Source: Chromera velia (taxonomy: Eukaryota > Sar > Chromeraceae). From it: DNA of 52,820 nucleotides. The notes under the pieces were generated by a model. That model ran no database searches, had not been told where the DNA came from, and saw only the letters and a list, made by a program, of their open reading frames with translations. The DNA lies in the NCBI GenBank assembly GCA_018398765.1, contig JAHBMJ010000124.1:83744-136563 (forward strand), written 5' to 3'. Position numbers and translations under genes: made by a program. Positions 31,439-45,480 of the stretch are shown here, piece by piece; within the stretch, counting starts at the first letter, position 1; every line of letters begins with the position of its first letter.

Positions 31439-34381
31439 CCGCTGCTGCACGAAAATCCAAGAGTTGGCAGATCTTCAGGTTACACAAATGACCCTTTTTC
31501 ATCGGCGCGAATTTCTTTCCTTCAGTGTATTGAGCAGCTCTCACGATGTCATTGACTCGACTGACTCGCCCGGGGCCTGAGGATTATGGAGTCCTTCTTC
31601 AAGCTTTATGTATTCCGCGTTGAATGTGGCTTTCAGTGTGATCTAATCGAGTAGAAACCAGAAATAAACTAAGCAACCTGGTAGCTGGAAAGAAATTGAA
31701 GCAAACCATTCAGAGAGGGGGGACAGAAGGATCGAATGCAGCTGAGAATAAGGCAAGGAACGTGCTGCTTTCGCGATTACAAGTCGATCCTCATGAAACA
31801 TGCAGAGTCATTTGCGCCGGCGATCTTTGTTACTCGATCACTGTGCCTCCTCCTTTATAACCGCGATGATGCGGCGCGATCTTCTTTTCTTGTTCTCTTC
31901 CCATATTCAACGCGCATACCTACGCATACCGCACACAAGCTCATTACACGTGCATTTTAGGGGATTTCGCGGTTAGCATTGCCTCTATGGTTGAGTGATT
32001 GACGATTTCTTGCATGAACGTGGGCTGCTGGGAGCACGGCTTCACACGAGTAGGAAAGCCAACCTTTGATTCATTCATTCAATTGATTATTGCCAAGTTG
32101 CTAACCACGTTGAAGTAATTTAAATTTTTGTTTTATTTTTATTTTTGAAAACATGTTTTTCAAATAATTTTAAAACTATAGCTTTAAAATTTTGAATTGA
32201 AAACTTTTTAAAATCGGGATTAAAGTGCCAGACACTGGCAGACAGTGTTAGTTCAAGTGGATTAAAGTTAAAAATAATTGTGCTTTTTATTAATTTGACT
32301 CAGTTTATGTTTAACCTTTAATGCATGTATATTAGAGTATCATATTTAAAAAAAAAAAAGACTTTAGCTAAGTTAGCTAAGTTAGCTTTAAACTGAGTTT
32401 TCCTCAAAACTTTACCTCGAATGAAAGTTGCTAATCTGGTTTTTTCTAATAACGTACATTGTTTCAGTAATTATACTATAGTGGCACTAAGTATACATGC
32501 ATATATATAGTATTTCTAATAAATTAAAGCTGTCATGGTTCGGTATATCCTAGGGTATATCTCGACAAGGGTCATTCTTAGGGCTATCCTCTAGGCCATC
32601 CTCCTCTCTGCTAGCCTCTCTGTTGAGACAGAACAAGGACTGTAGCTGACTGCACGGTGCCAGTGCATTCTGATACATTTTGGTATTGTACATGCAAGCA
32701 TTCGAGTCTAGGCAGACAGATAGATAAACGAGCTTGCAAGAAAAGGACAATCAAGAGCAGCAGCCACTACATCACTGCATGGCAATCGAGGTACCCGGCA
32801 AGGAAGTCAATCCAGCTTCTCTATCCCGAATCGAGTGCGTGTGCAGCAAGCAATCGAGGTACCCGGCAAGGCAGTCAATGCAGCTTCTCTCGAATCGAGT
32901 GCGTGTGCAGCAAGCAACCCATTTAGGGAACCTGCGCGCACCCTGTCAGTCGATCGAGCTTAATTCGAGCCGTCAATCGACTCGCCCCCTCGGTTCGAAG
33001 CTTTTTCGTTAGATTCAGAAGCGTTAAAAGAAAGACGGTGCATAAGCCCCCACTGGCCGTCGACCTCTCTCACAAAGTTAGTCCCCCCAGCGATCCATCC
33101 ATCACTTGGTTTACTCACGTATGCTCTCATTCATGCACAAGCAAACTTGGATCCGACTCCATGACAGGCGGTGCTTGAATTGAATTATGTGAATGATTGG
33201 CGCACGCAAACGACGACAGGCCACTTCGAAGACAATGCACGCACCCTTTCCCTTCCGCTTCAACGAAGGTCTCCTTTTTCGATATGCCCACAGCATCCCT
33301 ACCCCCCCTCCTCTTAAAAAAATTCCTCCAAGCCAGACAGGCCTATCGATCCCACTGCCTGCAGCCTCTCTCCATCTGTCCTCCAAATCAAAAGATACAG
33401 CTGGATGAACACGCACGTGTCTGAATTAATCCGTGAGGGGGGGTACAGGTCCTGTCAGAAAAGCTGTGATTTTACACGGGCTCCCAAGGGAAAATCTCTA
33501 TTGAATTCGGTCAATAAGAGAAAAGCAGGCGGCGAGAGGCCCGACATGATGCGGACTGAAACGCATGCATTCAGGTCAGTCACCAGCAAGCGAGGAGAAA
33601 ACCAAACGTGCAGACAGACAAATCTGAGAGTCATAAATAAAGGAAAAAACCACACCCTCCCTCAATCCCCTCCCCCCCCCCTGCATTCCCTTCTCTCTCT
33701 AGAATCGGAAGAAAAGAGAGACGCCCAAAACCTCAGCGAGACGATTTGGCCTGCCTCAGATTTGAGCGCTGCCTCCCTCTTGCGATTCCACTTCAACCAA
33801 AAAACAACAGGCAGTAATAAAAGATCAAATACTGCATGGCTGTCACGCACATTGCAAGCCTCCTGAGTAAATTCAGGAGACGGTCAGGAAAGATCTGACC
33901 ACTGTTTCTTCTGTAAAGTCTTCATGGTCATCTAACGGTCTTTCCTCTTCTTCTCGATCCTTCGATCCTTTCTGTATTCTTCCAACCACCAACGCTCGCA
34001 CGCAGGCTTTTGCCTCAATTCTTTCGCGCGATGGTCTTTAGAAACTTATGTACTACTCTCTCCCTCTCTTTCTCTTCCCCTCGCTTCCTGATTTTTTCTC
34101 GAAAGCGATGAGAGAAAAACAAACCTTTAAAATGTTTCAGGCTGATCCTTTCTCGTTTTCAACTACCGCCCGCATTTACTTTCCCCATTCCCTTCCCTAT
34201 CCTTCTCTTCCCTGGCCACTCTCGCCCCTCCCGTGCCGCAGCGCATTTGCGCGTACACGTCAGAAGAGTGATTTATAAAAATTTCCCCCTTTCTTCTTCT
34301 TTTACTCGCTTTCTACCTACAGACTCTCCATCTGATCTGATGCATTGAAAAACACGCTCTCCGCTCCTGTCTAGTATCAGG
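31439..34381. other. Intergenic, no supported gene
   Basis: About 32090-32540 is very AT-rich. At about 32795-32925 a roughly 66-bp unit (CAATCGAGGTACCCGGCAAG...GAATCGAGTGCGTGTGCAGC) is duplicated in tandem. CTAGGGTATATC at 32550-32561 resembles a transposon end but has no partner. The part after 33000 is pyrimidine-rich and lies downstream of the receptor gene's stop codon. Confidence 0.45.
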
Positions 34382-37300
34382 TCAGTCCTGCTCCTCCATC
34401 TCGTCCATCTGCCTCTCAAAATCTTCGAGGTCCGACGCGCCCTCATCCATCCCTGCGGGGCGATCAACAGCCGCTGCCCCTCCCTGCTCGGCAGACGGCC
34501 ACCTGTGACTCCGTGCACGTCCTGCAGCTGGACGTGGCGGTGCCGCGGGAAGGGTAGACGGAGGAGGAGGCCTGAGAGGGGTAGAGGCCCCGAGGGTCTC
34601 CCACCCAGAGTCGACGCCCGACTGTGCGATTGCGTACGTCCTCCCCCCTGTGCCTTCCTCCATATCGATCGGCCTAGGCACCCTCAGGTGTCTGGGTACA
34701 GTGTCTGCTGTGGCCTCAGAAGAAGGGGGATACACTGGGGGACGGGAGGGACCGGCTGCAGGAAGGACAATCAAGGGGGGCAAGGGGGGAAACACGCGGC
34801 AGGCAGTTATGCATCCTGAATATGTGTGTGTGTNGCGAGTGAGTGAGCGAGAGAGAGAGAGAGAGAGAGAAGAGCCGGCTTTGCTTTGTTTCTGCCATTT
34901 GCAATTATTGCCAGCACACAAATACGAAGCAGCCTCGCACAAAATCAACAATAACAAACTGAAGAGAACCAAAAGAAATTTAAACCTTTCCGTTCTCTCA
35001 CGGTCTACCTAGCTGTCTTTTAATTGTGCCTGTCAACAAACGAACCTGCAGATCCTCTGGGTGGGGGTGAGGAGAAGGAGTCCCTCTGGTACCCTGTTTG
35101 TTCCCATTCTGGTTCGTCCATGCTCTGTCTGGATGGCCGGGCGGGGTTCGGCATCTGTCGTGCTGCAGGACGTACATTGGCAATTCCAAAGGAGATCCCA
35201 CTGAAGTTATTCGCTTGGGGCTTCAGGGACTTGGCAGGAGAGTAATCGTCATTCCCGGCGTCTCCGAGATCCGATGCCCCCCCCCAGCCTTCGGATTGAG
35301 AAGACTTCCCAGGGGCAAATCCGACGTGTCGATTCCTGCCGCCCTGATGCGGCGCTCCGTGGTCCTTCACAGCTGACTTGGTCACAGCTGCACCGTGTGT
35401 GTAGGTGTCTTCTGCTACTCGACTGCCCTGTCGGCTGTTCACGCGATATCTCAGAGAGCTGGCAGCAGCGGGAGGAGCAGGAGGAGGAGAAGGTGTCTGG
35501 CCGGGAGGGAGGCCGAAGATACTTCTGATTCCTCTGGGGCCATAGACTCTGCCGTTTTCCTCTCCTTGATCTGAGTAGCCGTCTCCTTCATCCTCGTAGT
35601 CTCTGTCGGAACTTTCGCGTTCGACCTCCTTCTCCAAATTGGAGAGAGACAAAGACGAGGCTCCCCTGAAACTCCGCATTGATTTGGCCTTCTCGGGGCT
35701 GAAAGTATTCATCTGGTTCTCGTCCCACTCGGGTGGGGGCTCGTTTCCGGATCTTCCTCTGCTTCTCCTCTCTGTGAGGACGCGCTTGGCTACAAAGTCG
35801 CGATGGTGTTTGATGGCGCCCCCGATGGTGTTTTGAGCAGCCAGAGAGAGAGGAGCTGCAGAGAGAGTTGAAAGGGCGGGGATGGGAGTATGACGAAAGC
35901 TTGAAAAAAACCTGGAGAAACAAGAAAAATATAAGAAAAATGGGCACATTTCGCAAAAAATAACCCGAAAAGGATGAATCCCTGTTGGTAGAGCACGCGG
36001 GCACACACCTGTCTCCCTGCGTTATATCTTCTTTCTCTGCCTTCATGTGTTCCTACTGAGTCAAATCAGATGATCTCAAGCTCGGCATGAATGTGTTCAG
36101 AGAAGTCAACAGAGATTGGAGCAAAGAAAGAAATGAATAAACAAACTTCTACAGCTCTCGACTGACTGCTTGAGTCCTCCCTTCGGATCCAACAGAGTCT
36201 CTTCAGACTTCCCGTGTTCAGAGCTTCGACAGAGATCAACCGAAGCGCGTCCAGGAGCTGTAGGGAAACAGGCAGGCAGGCAGGCGAAAATGAATATTCA
36301 CATGTGAACGCTTGCTTGATGTGCATGCCCCAAAATCTGGATTTTAATGCTCACACACATGCTTTGTTCAGTGACTCGTTGCTCATGCGTTTGTATGTGT
36401 TCTGCTCAACTTTGTTGTGCTAACTTCATGTTCACGTGCTAGGAAGCTTTCTGACTGTACACGACACAGTCAGTGTGTACTGACTGCCTAACTGACTGAA
36501 ATTTGACCGACCTACCATATGTCTATCCATCGCATTGAGGTTCCAGATGAACCTTTCGAGAGAGGCCTCGTCCAGACAGGCCGCGTGGGAGACGTAATCG
36601 TTGAACAATTTGGCGATCGTGATCACCTTCAGCTCCCCGTACCCGGGTCTTCTCATGGCAAAGAACTGACGCACAGCTTGGAAGTAGGCCAGGCAGCAAG
36701 CAGCCATCACGACCAGAAGCACCGCGAAGGTCCAAACCATCATCTCAGTGTCAGGCAGCTGCGCAAAAGGGAGGGAACAAGCAAAGCAACACAGTGAGGT
36801 GAGCCTCAGACCTGGGGGAGATTTGACAGAAAAAATAGTCTGTCGCTTGCAAGACCCTCAACAAACTGCTGTCCCTCCCTCCTCTCTCTCTCTGGGAGAG
36901 AGGGCGGCTTGGAAAGCGAAAGGTGGGGAGCTTCCTCCACTTCGCTTCCTCCACTTCACCTCCCCCCGGCCTCTTTGTGTCCCTGCTTTTCGTTAGGTTT
37001 TTCTCGTACTGCCCCGACTCTTCCCATCTGTATCTGGCTTTACTTGTTGTGCACGTTTTTTCCCTGTGCTCCTCATGTAACTTTTGATTCATTCCAGCCT
37101 AGGTTTCTATCTGCTCAGCTCTCACTAGTTGATAATTGACTGCATGGTTGACTGACTGACTGACTGACTGACTGACTGACTGACTGACTGACTGACGTCC
37201 TCTACTGGCAGCTGCGTCATTGCGTAGAGGCAGATGCAGAGGAGGCCAGAGAGGAGAATCACCTCCAGCCAGTTGTGCATCTTTTGAGGCCCTGCAAATT

Positions 37301-38498
37301 TCCATCACAAAGGATGGATGGATGGATGGATGGAAGGAAACACCAGTACGTCATCAGGCATGGAGGCGGCGCACTGCATTCCATTTGTTCAGGAGATGAT
37401 GAAAGAAGAAGGTTGGAACTTCAGGGAGTGAGGAGCAGCAGAGATAAGCATACAGATAGAACACAGGCCAGACGCGCTAATTGAAATGTGTGACTTATTC
37501 AACCAAGCTGTCTGTGACCGTCGGAACGGAAACAGCACATTCCATGAGTACGCAGGAGCTTGCGCAAAGAAAACAGGGGCACGCAGAATCTTTCTCCACT
37601 CAGGTACGAAAACTCAAAACACACACTTGCAGTTTTTTTTTTTCAAAGAAATGTGCTCTGTCTGCCTGAATGACGATACATATGTGTGTCTTCATGCATA
37701 CATGTAACGTGTCCCCCTCCCCCTTAGTTTGTGGCTGACTGACAGGGCCAGTATACACAGAGGAGGATGAGGGAGAAGAGGCAGACGATGAAGAGGAAGG
37801 CCACCTGGAGGTGCTGTTGTCGTGTGACGACTAGACACAGAACCAGCAGGAGACCACGGAAACGGGTGGCAAGCTGGTACCACCTGCAGAGAGAAGCAGT
37901 GACATCGACAGCACCACGGGCAGAAAGAAAATGACTCGTGGCCTAGAACTGCAAATGTGGAATGGCAGTGAGCTGATATTATTTCAGTCAGGGACGAAAA
38001 GGAAACATAAAAGGGAGAAAAACAAGCAGACATGAAAATGGCCAACGAGCCAGCACGTACGCCTGGAGGGAGTGGCAGGCTTTTCTGATTCCTTGGCAGT
38101 AGCCTGCCTGATTGCCTGACTGACCATCTGTCAGGCCTGAATCTGCTGAATGAGACCATGAAGTTGTATCTGATCCTGAAGTCCGGAATGGTGGGATACA
38201 ACCTGCAGGCATGCGCATCGAATGGCAGGGATTATTGATACTTTACAGACATGCATTTGAAGCGTTGTGTAGATACATGGTGATCGTGTCAATAGGCATA
38301 TATCTTCCTTGCTCATGGAATACTGCCGAGCACTGCAGCAGGAAAAACAATAAAACCATTCAGATAAAGACGAAGCACTGAGTGGCTGCGCAGATAGAGC
38401 TCCCGAGAACAGGCACAAGGGCAACTGGAATGTTCAATTTTTCCCTGTCAACCGAACCGAAAAGGCACACAGCCATGCAGCCCATGCATGCAACAAAA

Positions 38499-38530
<32 letters not shown>

Positions 38531-41500
38531 CGGGGTGCCTGCCACACGACGACTGCGCACACAGCCAGCAATGCGACTGCGTAGATGAGGGTGGAGACGA
38601 TGGCCACAGGGAAGAGAGTCCACCTGCATCCAGTCACTCAATAAGGCAGAGGATCGCACACGCACATGGGCACACATACATGCACACATACACATGCACT
38701 CGGTGAACGACGCACAGAGAGTCGCAAAGAGACCGAGGAAGAACGAGAAAAAAGGAAAAAGAAGATTTGAAGAAGAACTGCATGCCCTCTACTTGCGTGT
38801 CTCCATTTTCCTCCCTCTCCCACCTACCAGGTGGTCTCATAGCAGAAAAATGAAGGGTCCGAGACCAGAAAGAATCTCCCGTTGGGATGTTCCTTGCAGA
38901 TGAACAGCTCGAGGGAGGAGTGGGTGACGGAGATGAAGAACGCACTGAAGAGGTATCCGTAGGTGTTCAGGACCATGTTGAAGTCCATCGGCTGGAATTC
39001 TTTCTTAGGTCTTGTGGCTACCTGGTTCTCACCCCCTTCGCCTTCTCCCTGTGCAGCTTGGTCTCCTTCTACGACTGTGCCCTCATCAGCCTCTTGGTGT
39101 TCTTCCTGATGGTGCGCTCTGGGGTGGCGTGTGTGTCTCGTTACCGTGCCTGCACCCATCGTGGCTGTTGCTCTTCTCCTTCTCCTCTCTCTGACGATTG
39201 AGGCGATCAGATGGGAGATGCCGTAGCATGTCGCGAGGATCAACACGACCATTACGGGCAGGAGGATTCGGATGAGGTACTCCGCCATGTAGGGCTCCTC
39301 AGACCAGGCGGTGTCGATGCACTCCAGACGGAGGAAGTCAAAATCTGCAGGCAGGCAGGGAGGAAGAAGAAGACTGGGATCAGTTGATAAAAAAAAAACA
39401 GAAGATGAGAAACCGACCTCAAGCTGACTCGAAGCAGTGGCAGTTTGTCCCAGTTTGCAGCGCTCACTGACATCGGCATGGCTATCCACTCGTGCACAAA
39501 AAATGTGAGAGTGTAAAGCGCATCGAGTGAAAGCGCAAAACAACACTAGAAAACCGGCAGGCATGCCAAAAGACTGACTGAAGAGCAGAACTGAGAGTTC
39601 GTTGAGGGTCCTCCTCATCAGTGACTGTCCCTCTGCAGAGCTGGCGATGGTTTCCGTCTCTGTGACTGAGCCTGATGTGTTTTCAGACTCTGCCGTCTCC
39701 TCGGCATCCTTGCTGCCTGTCGTTGCAAAGTACGGAGTGAACAGCGCTGCCGACTGGAGGAACGTGAGGACCATTCCGCACACCGAGAGGAAGGAAGCGT
39801 AGGAAGCCGCACGACGCCGAGGAGGGCCGTTCAACTTCCAGTAGGCAATCAGGGGAGCTGCAGGGAGGGAGGGGGGGGGGAGGTATCAAGCAGGTGCGAA
39901 CAAATTTGTGTGGCTCTCTCTCTTGGCATGCCACCATCAGAGGTGTGAATTTGGCGATTGACCTTGAACAGCCGAGATAGATTCGATGGCAACACACATT
40001 GATGGCTGTAACGATGCAACGCAAGACACAGTTGCGTGAGGTTGCGTGGATGCACGCATGAGACGAATTGAGAGTCACCCAAAAAAACTCAAGAAGCACA
40101 GACGACCGACCGATGGCCAAAGTCAGGAAGGCAAGGACAGCGAAGATGATCACAGTCCACGTCCTGCCTCCGCAGTCCATGCATTTACCCATCGTCCCAG
40201 ACCAATATCTTTCCCCAGTGCAACGGTCGCAGAAGTGTCTGCAGTATGTGAGAGGAGTGTGCCGCACAAATGTTTACGCAGTGAGCATGTGCTCCGTGCC
40301 CACGGAGTAATTCCGCATCACAAGATTCCAAGAGGACAGAAGCAAAACAGAAAGAAAGAAAGAAAGAAAGAAAGAAAAGAAGAAGGGGATGAGAGAGAAA
40401 CAAATGCAGAACAGACTCAGAGAGAATCCAGAACACAAAGCAAATCCAACCAGACAAATGCACCCGAGCATCAGATCGATGCACTCTGTCTCTCTTACCC
40501 TTCAAAGTCCTCCGCACACTCCCCGCTTTTCCGTTCTCCCGGACATGCTGTTGCAGAAACGCATTCATACACAGACAGAGCTTCAAAGCGTTCTGCGTAG
40601 GTCTCGGAATCGACGGGTGCCGCGTAGTATCTGCAAGGAGAAAAGCAGTCACACAGTGGTTGTTCAGGTTGAAAGGGTGGAAAAAGAGACGACAGAGAGT
40701 AAAGAAGATAATATCTCCACCGGTTCTTGCGATAAGAGAACAGGAATACCACCTCTCCTCTCTCTTCATAATGCATGCTTGCATACTGGAACGTAGAGTC
40801 TCTCAGCAGCTACTGATCAGAGGTTTCTAATCGAGCAACCCGCCCTCGCCCACCCAACCCACCCCACCCCTCCCCACACAGACTGACCCTGCAGCAACCA
40901 GAGGAGGAGAGTCCTTCTGCCCGCTGGGGTTCACGCATCCCTCTCCGCACATCACGCAAATGCCGTCCTTCGGGATGAAGTAGTAGTCTCTCTCGCCTGC
41001 ATGCAGCCTCATAAGGTTCGCATACATGCATGAGATATGGACACATGGTGCATACATACATCGTGATCGTTCTGTTTTTCGGAGACTCCGTTTCTTCCGT
41101 CGAAATACAGACAGAGAGACCGACCCACGGGGTCACACGGCGTGAGTTAGGTCAGGTAGATGAGGAGTCAAACACGACAGATATGAGGGCGAGTAAGGAC
41201 TTTCTCAATACAGGTCGTATCTTTTGAGAAGCATAAACGTGCGACGGATTCGCATTGATCCCAAAATGAGGGACATGACAGAGGAGGGCAATGGCATTGC
41301 AATTTGGTCAGTCAGAAATAGAAGGGATGAGAACGAAACCCGTCTCCGCAGAAAGATAACATAACCAAGTTCACGGTCAAGTTCCGTTATGATGATCAGG
41401 CTGGCGGGCTTGGGCTTTAGAGAAGTGGGTGTGTCTGTCTGTTGAACTGAAAACTGACAGATGCAATCGCGCGTGGCGTTTGCAGATGCTTCGACCGAAG

Positions 41501-42614
41501 TCGTGAAGTTCGTTCCGCACTCCTGCACGCACATAGACGTAAAGAGAAACGATTCAGAGCGAGGATCAAAGCCACGAAGGAGCTCTTTTTCTCTCTCTCT
41601 CACACACACGCACTCACACACACGCACACGCACGCGCGCGCGTTGCAGATATCGTGCTTGTCACCATCCACCAGCATGCACACGAACTCGGACGATCTCT
41701 CGACTGACCAAGCACCCGGTCTGCCCGTACTCTTCCTGGTAGGACCCCACGGAACATCGGAGGCACTCGGAGAGACCCGTGGTGTTACTGAAGTACCCGG
41801 CAGACTGCAGGATAAACAGATGATAAGAAGAATACGCGAATTCAAACATGAGTGCATGACGAAGTACATACACCGAGAGAGAAACCACTGGCATTCCTAA
41901 GTACCTTGTAGAGTGCATTCCCGTGAGACAAACAACTGAATTAAGACGCCCAGTCAAACATACATGCGAAAAACATCAAACTTCTGTTTCTCGTCTCGCT
42001 AGTTGGTCACTGTCTCATCTTGCTGAGTCCGTCTCAGCCTCTGTCTACATCTTGGTGATACAACGAAAACAACGAAGGCGCTCCCCTTTCCCCCCACGCA
42101 GAAGGGGACTCACACAGGCGACGCAAGAAGCGCTTCCCGTTGAAGACTGCGCAGTGCCTGCCGGACACACAGTGCAGGAGCTGCTTCCCGTCTCTGGAGC
42201 GTGTGTTCCTGGGGGGCAGGAGGCACAGCTGCAAGGGGGCGGGAGAGAGAGAGAGAGAGAGAGAGAGAAAGAAAGAAAGAAAGAAAGAAAGAAAGCACGG
42301 TGCGGTGCGGCGGGACGACTGTGCCTTCATCGCTGTAAGCTCACTGAGTGGAGGATAAATTGTCTCATTCGTAGCCGTGCGGCGACAGATCGAAACAACT
42401 CCGCTAGAATAGCAGGTTGCACCGAGAAAAACGGTCAAAATTAGGAACAGTAGACTAGAAACCCTGGGCAACCATCTAGGGCATCCAAAGAGAGAATGAA
42501 ACTAAAGAAAAGAAAAGAAAATCCGCCAAACGTGCTGTGAAAGAAAGAAAGAACCTCACTGACATCGAGCTCTGGGACTCGGAAGCAAACGTTCCCTCAG
42601 GGCACTCCTGACAC

Positions 42615-42657
<43 letters not shown>

Positions 42658-45291
42658 CGCACAGAGAGAGAAAGAGAAAGAGTCATATGAAGACGTACAC
42701 TCTCATAGATCAATGCGCTTACTATTCAGCAGGGATGTCAGAGAAACATCGCAGAAAGAAAGTAGGCACATGCCAAGAATGCATCTCGTCTCTTCCGTCC
42801 CGTTTCCTTCGACGAGCATCTAGGCGGAACTTTCTCTATCGCGTCGGACCGTCTTCTCAAATTTTCCGTCTCATAGTCTGATGGCTGTTTTTCTTTTCTG
42901 ACTGCAGCCTCATCTGCTCTACAATTTTTGAAAGAAGGAATGGGCACGCGCATTTCTTCTACTTCAAAGCAGCTGCACCCATTATGTATGTTTCGCGCGT
43001 TGACTGACATTGAACTCTGCTCGGACCCTGCGAAGGTTCCAGGTGTACACTCGTCGCACCTGCAACAGCTCATAGAGAACAACAAAGAGAAACACGATCA
43101 ACAGAATGGCAAACGCAAACGCTTGCTCCACTCATTCGATCCCTCTGTACCCCCTCCCACACGCATGGAATGCGCAGTAGAACCCTCCCTCTATTGTGCT
43201 GCCTATGTCTCTTGTAAGACAATTTTTCTCCGTGGCTTGCCCACCCCCCGATGCACCAACCGACTGACTTGGTGCTGCCGACGCCGGCAGAAAACCCGAC
43301 ACCACAAGCTGTGCAGCTGCAGTCGGATGAGAACAATTCAAACAATCAGACAGACAGACAGACAAACAGACAGACTGAAGCAGCCGCAGCAAACAGTCAA
43401 AGAATTCGAATACACTCTTGCAAAGCCGAGGAAAGAAACTCGTGAATGAGTTTTTCTTGCCCCGCATATTTCAAATGGACTGTCTCCTTTGTGATCTCTT
43501 CGATAACGCTCCCACGAACATTCACATGCATTCCCCCTCATGAACGCAGCAAGATCCTCTCTCACACGGATAGAATGAATACCTGGGAGTTCCGCACATT
43601 TTATTCGCATGGTTGCGCATTAGAAAAGAACCAAAATTACTTGTGTAAAGCGTCAGGCTCCAAGACAAGAATTAGGAAGAACAGTTCCTTTGAGTCTCAG
43701 ACTGAAAAACAGACCTTGTAGAGCCTGCTGTATCTGAGTAGGTCCCCACAGGGCACTCCTTGCAGCTCTCGAGGAGTTCCTCACCTGCAGATACAGACAG
43801 ACAGACAGACAGAGGGAGGGGAGAGAGAAACGAGAGTTCAGACGTAGGGAGACCATGACGAAGAAAGACAGCAAAGCGAAAACTGCTTCGACAAAAAAAG
43901 AAAAAGAGACCCACAGGACGGCAGCAGAGCGCTGTGGAGAGAAAAACGGGGATGAAGAAAAAGAGAGAGGGAAGTGCGGGCAGGTTCAGACTCGGTAACT
44001 TGCCTTGTGATTTCATTCCGTGACACCACCTGAGAGTCTCTTTTGTATGTATGCTCTCGACTCACCAGTCTCATCTTGGTATGTCCCTGCAGGGCAAGGC
44101 TGGCACGTCCACTCCACGTCTGCGTAGAACCCGGCACCACACTCGGGAGGGGCAGAGGCGGGGGGAGTGGAGGAGCCGTCGTAGAAGGTCCACGCGGTCA
44201 GGTTGAAAAGAGGAACGCCCAGAGGAGAGATGTCTCCAGCTGCGTGCGTCGACAAATTAATCCATGCATGTGGATCAAATACATGTCTTTATGTACACAC
44301 AAACAGGATCCCGAAAGGGATTCGAACGCTTGACAGAAGTAAAGCGAAATTAAAAAGAGCAGGAAAACAGGCAGCGGGAGAAGAGAGAAAAACGGGAAAG
44401 CAAGAGACAGAAAATGCAGATGATGGTTCATCATTCAACGTACAGTCTGACTGACAGACTTACCGATGACCCGATTTCCCGGAACTCCTCTCCGAATGTT
44501 GTAAGCGGAGAGCCTTGCGGGTTCGTTTCTGTCCCCTGTGGTTTCGGAATAACTCACAGGTCCACTCACACCTGCAAAAGAGAAGAGAGAAAAAAGGAAA
44601 GGAGGAACACCGGTCACCCTGTGTCTAACACATCAATTTTGTTTGCTCAAGGGTTTACTAGATGATCGCCCAACAATTGCCAAAAGCTGGTAGAAGGCAA
44701 ACTGGACACCAGTCGGAATAGGCAAAGAATCATTCGGACAGGAGACAGACAGATCGTCGGAAGGAGGCTTTTCCCTCTCAAGTCATTCTCCACCTCTCTT
44801 CACTGACCGGTGAATGAGAAACTGTTGTTGGCGATGCGGTTGAACAGTACCGTTCCTCGGATATCAGCCATCGCCCTCCCCTCTGACAGAAGCTCGTTGG
44901 TGGCTGCCAGGACGGTCATCGCGGCGTCGAAGGCTCTTGCAGACTGTCCGCTGTAGGGGTCGGGGTCGACTCCGGCATTGAACAGTTGAGAGGGGTTGGT
45001 GATCTTCCCGAAGAACTGTGCGTACCCGGCGACACCAAATTGGTGGAAGTCCCCACCGGCAGCTGCACAGGAGGTCGGGTCTGTTAGTCCGGCGTCGCAG
45101 ATCTCGGATGTGAACTCGCAGCCTGTGGCACAGGAGGCGGGCTGGAAGGTCCCCCAGGCGCCCTCGCAGGTTGCGGCGTCGGGGTAAGTGCCTGATGTGT
45201 CGCATGTTGTTGCTTCTCTCACGCATCCGCCTGCACATGTATACACGCATAGTGTCACAGGGGGGGATGGGCACAGAGAGAAAGGGAGAGG

Positions 45292-45328
<37 letters not shown>

Positions 45329-45370
45329 GCAGACAGACAGACAGAGACAGAGAGAGAGAGAAAGAGAGAG

Positions 45371-45408
<38 letters not shown>

Positions 45409-45435
45409 CGGCAGCGACAGCGACAGCGACAGGGA

Positions 45436-45480
<45 letters not shown>

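Noticed and set aside
32550..32561. CTAGGGTATATC, like the end of the 3.5-kb element
   Set aside because: No inverted partner or 8-bp duplication was found nearby; the site is itself part of a small palindrome.
33405..33866. 153-codon plus-strand ORF
   Set aside because: No domain, mixed low-complexity flanks, no splice partners; likely chance.
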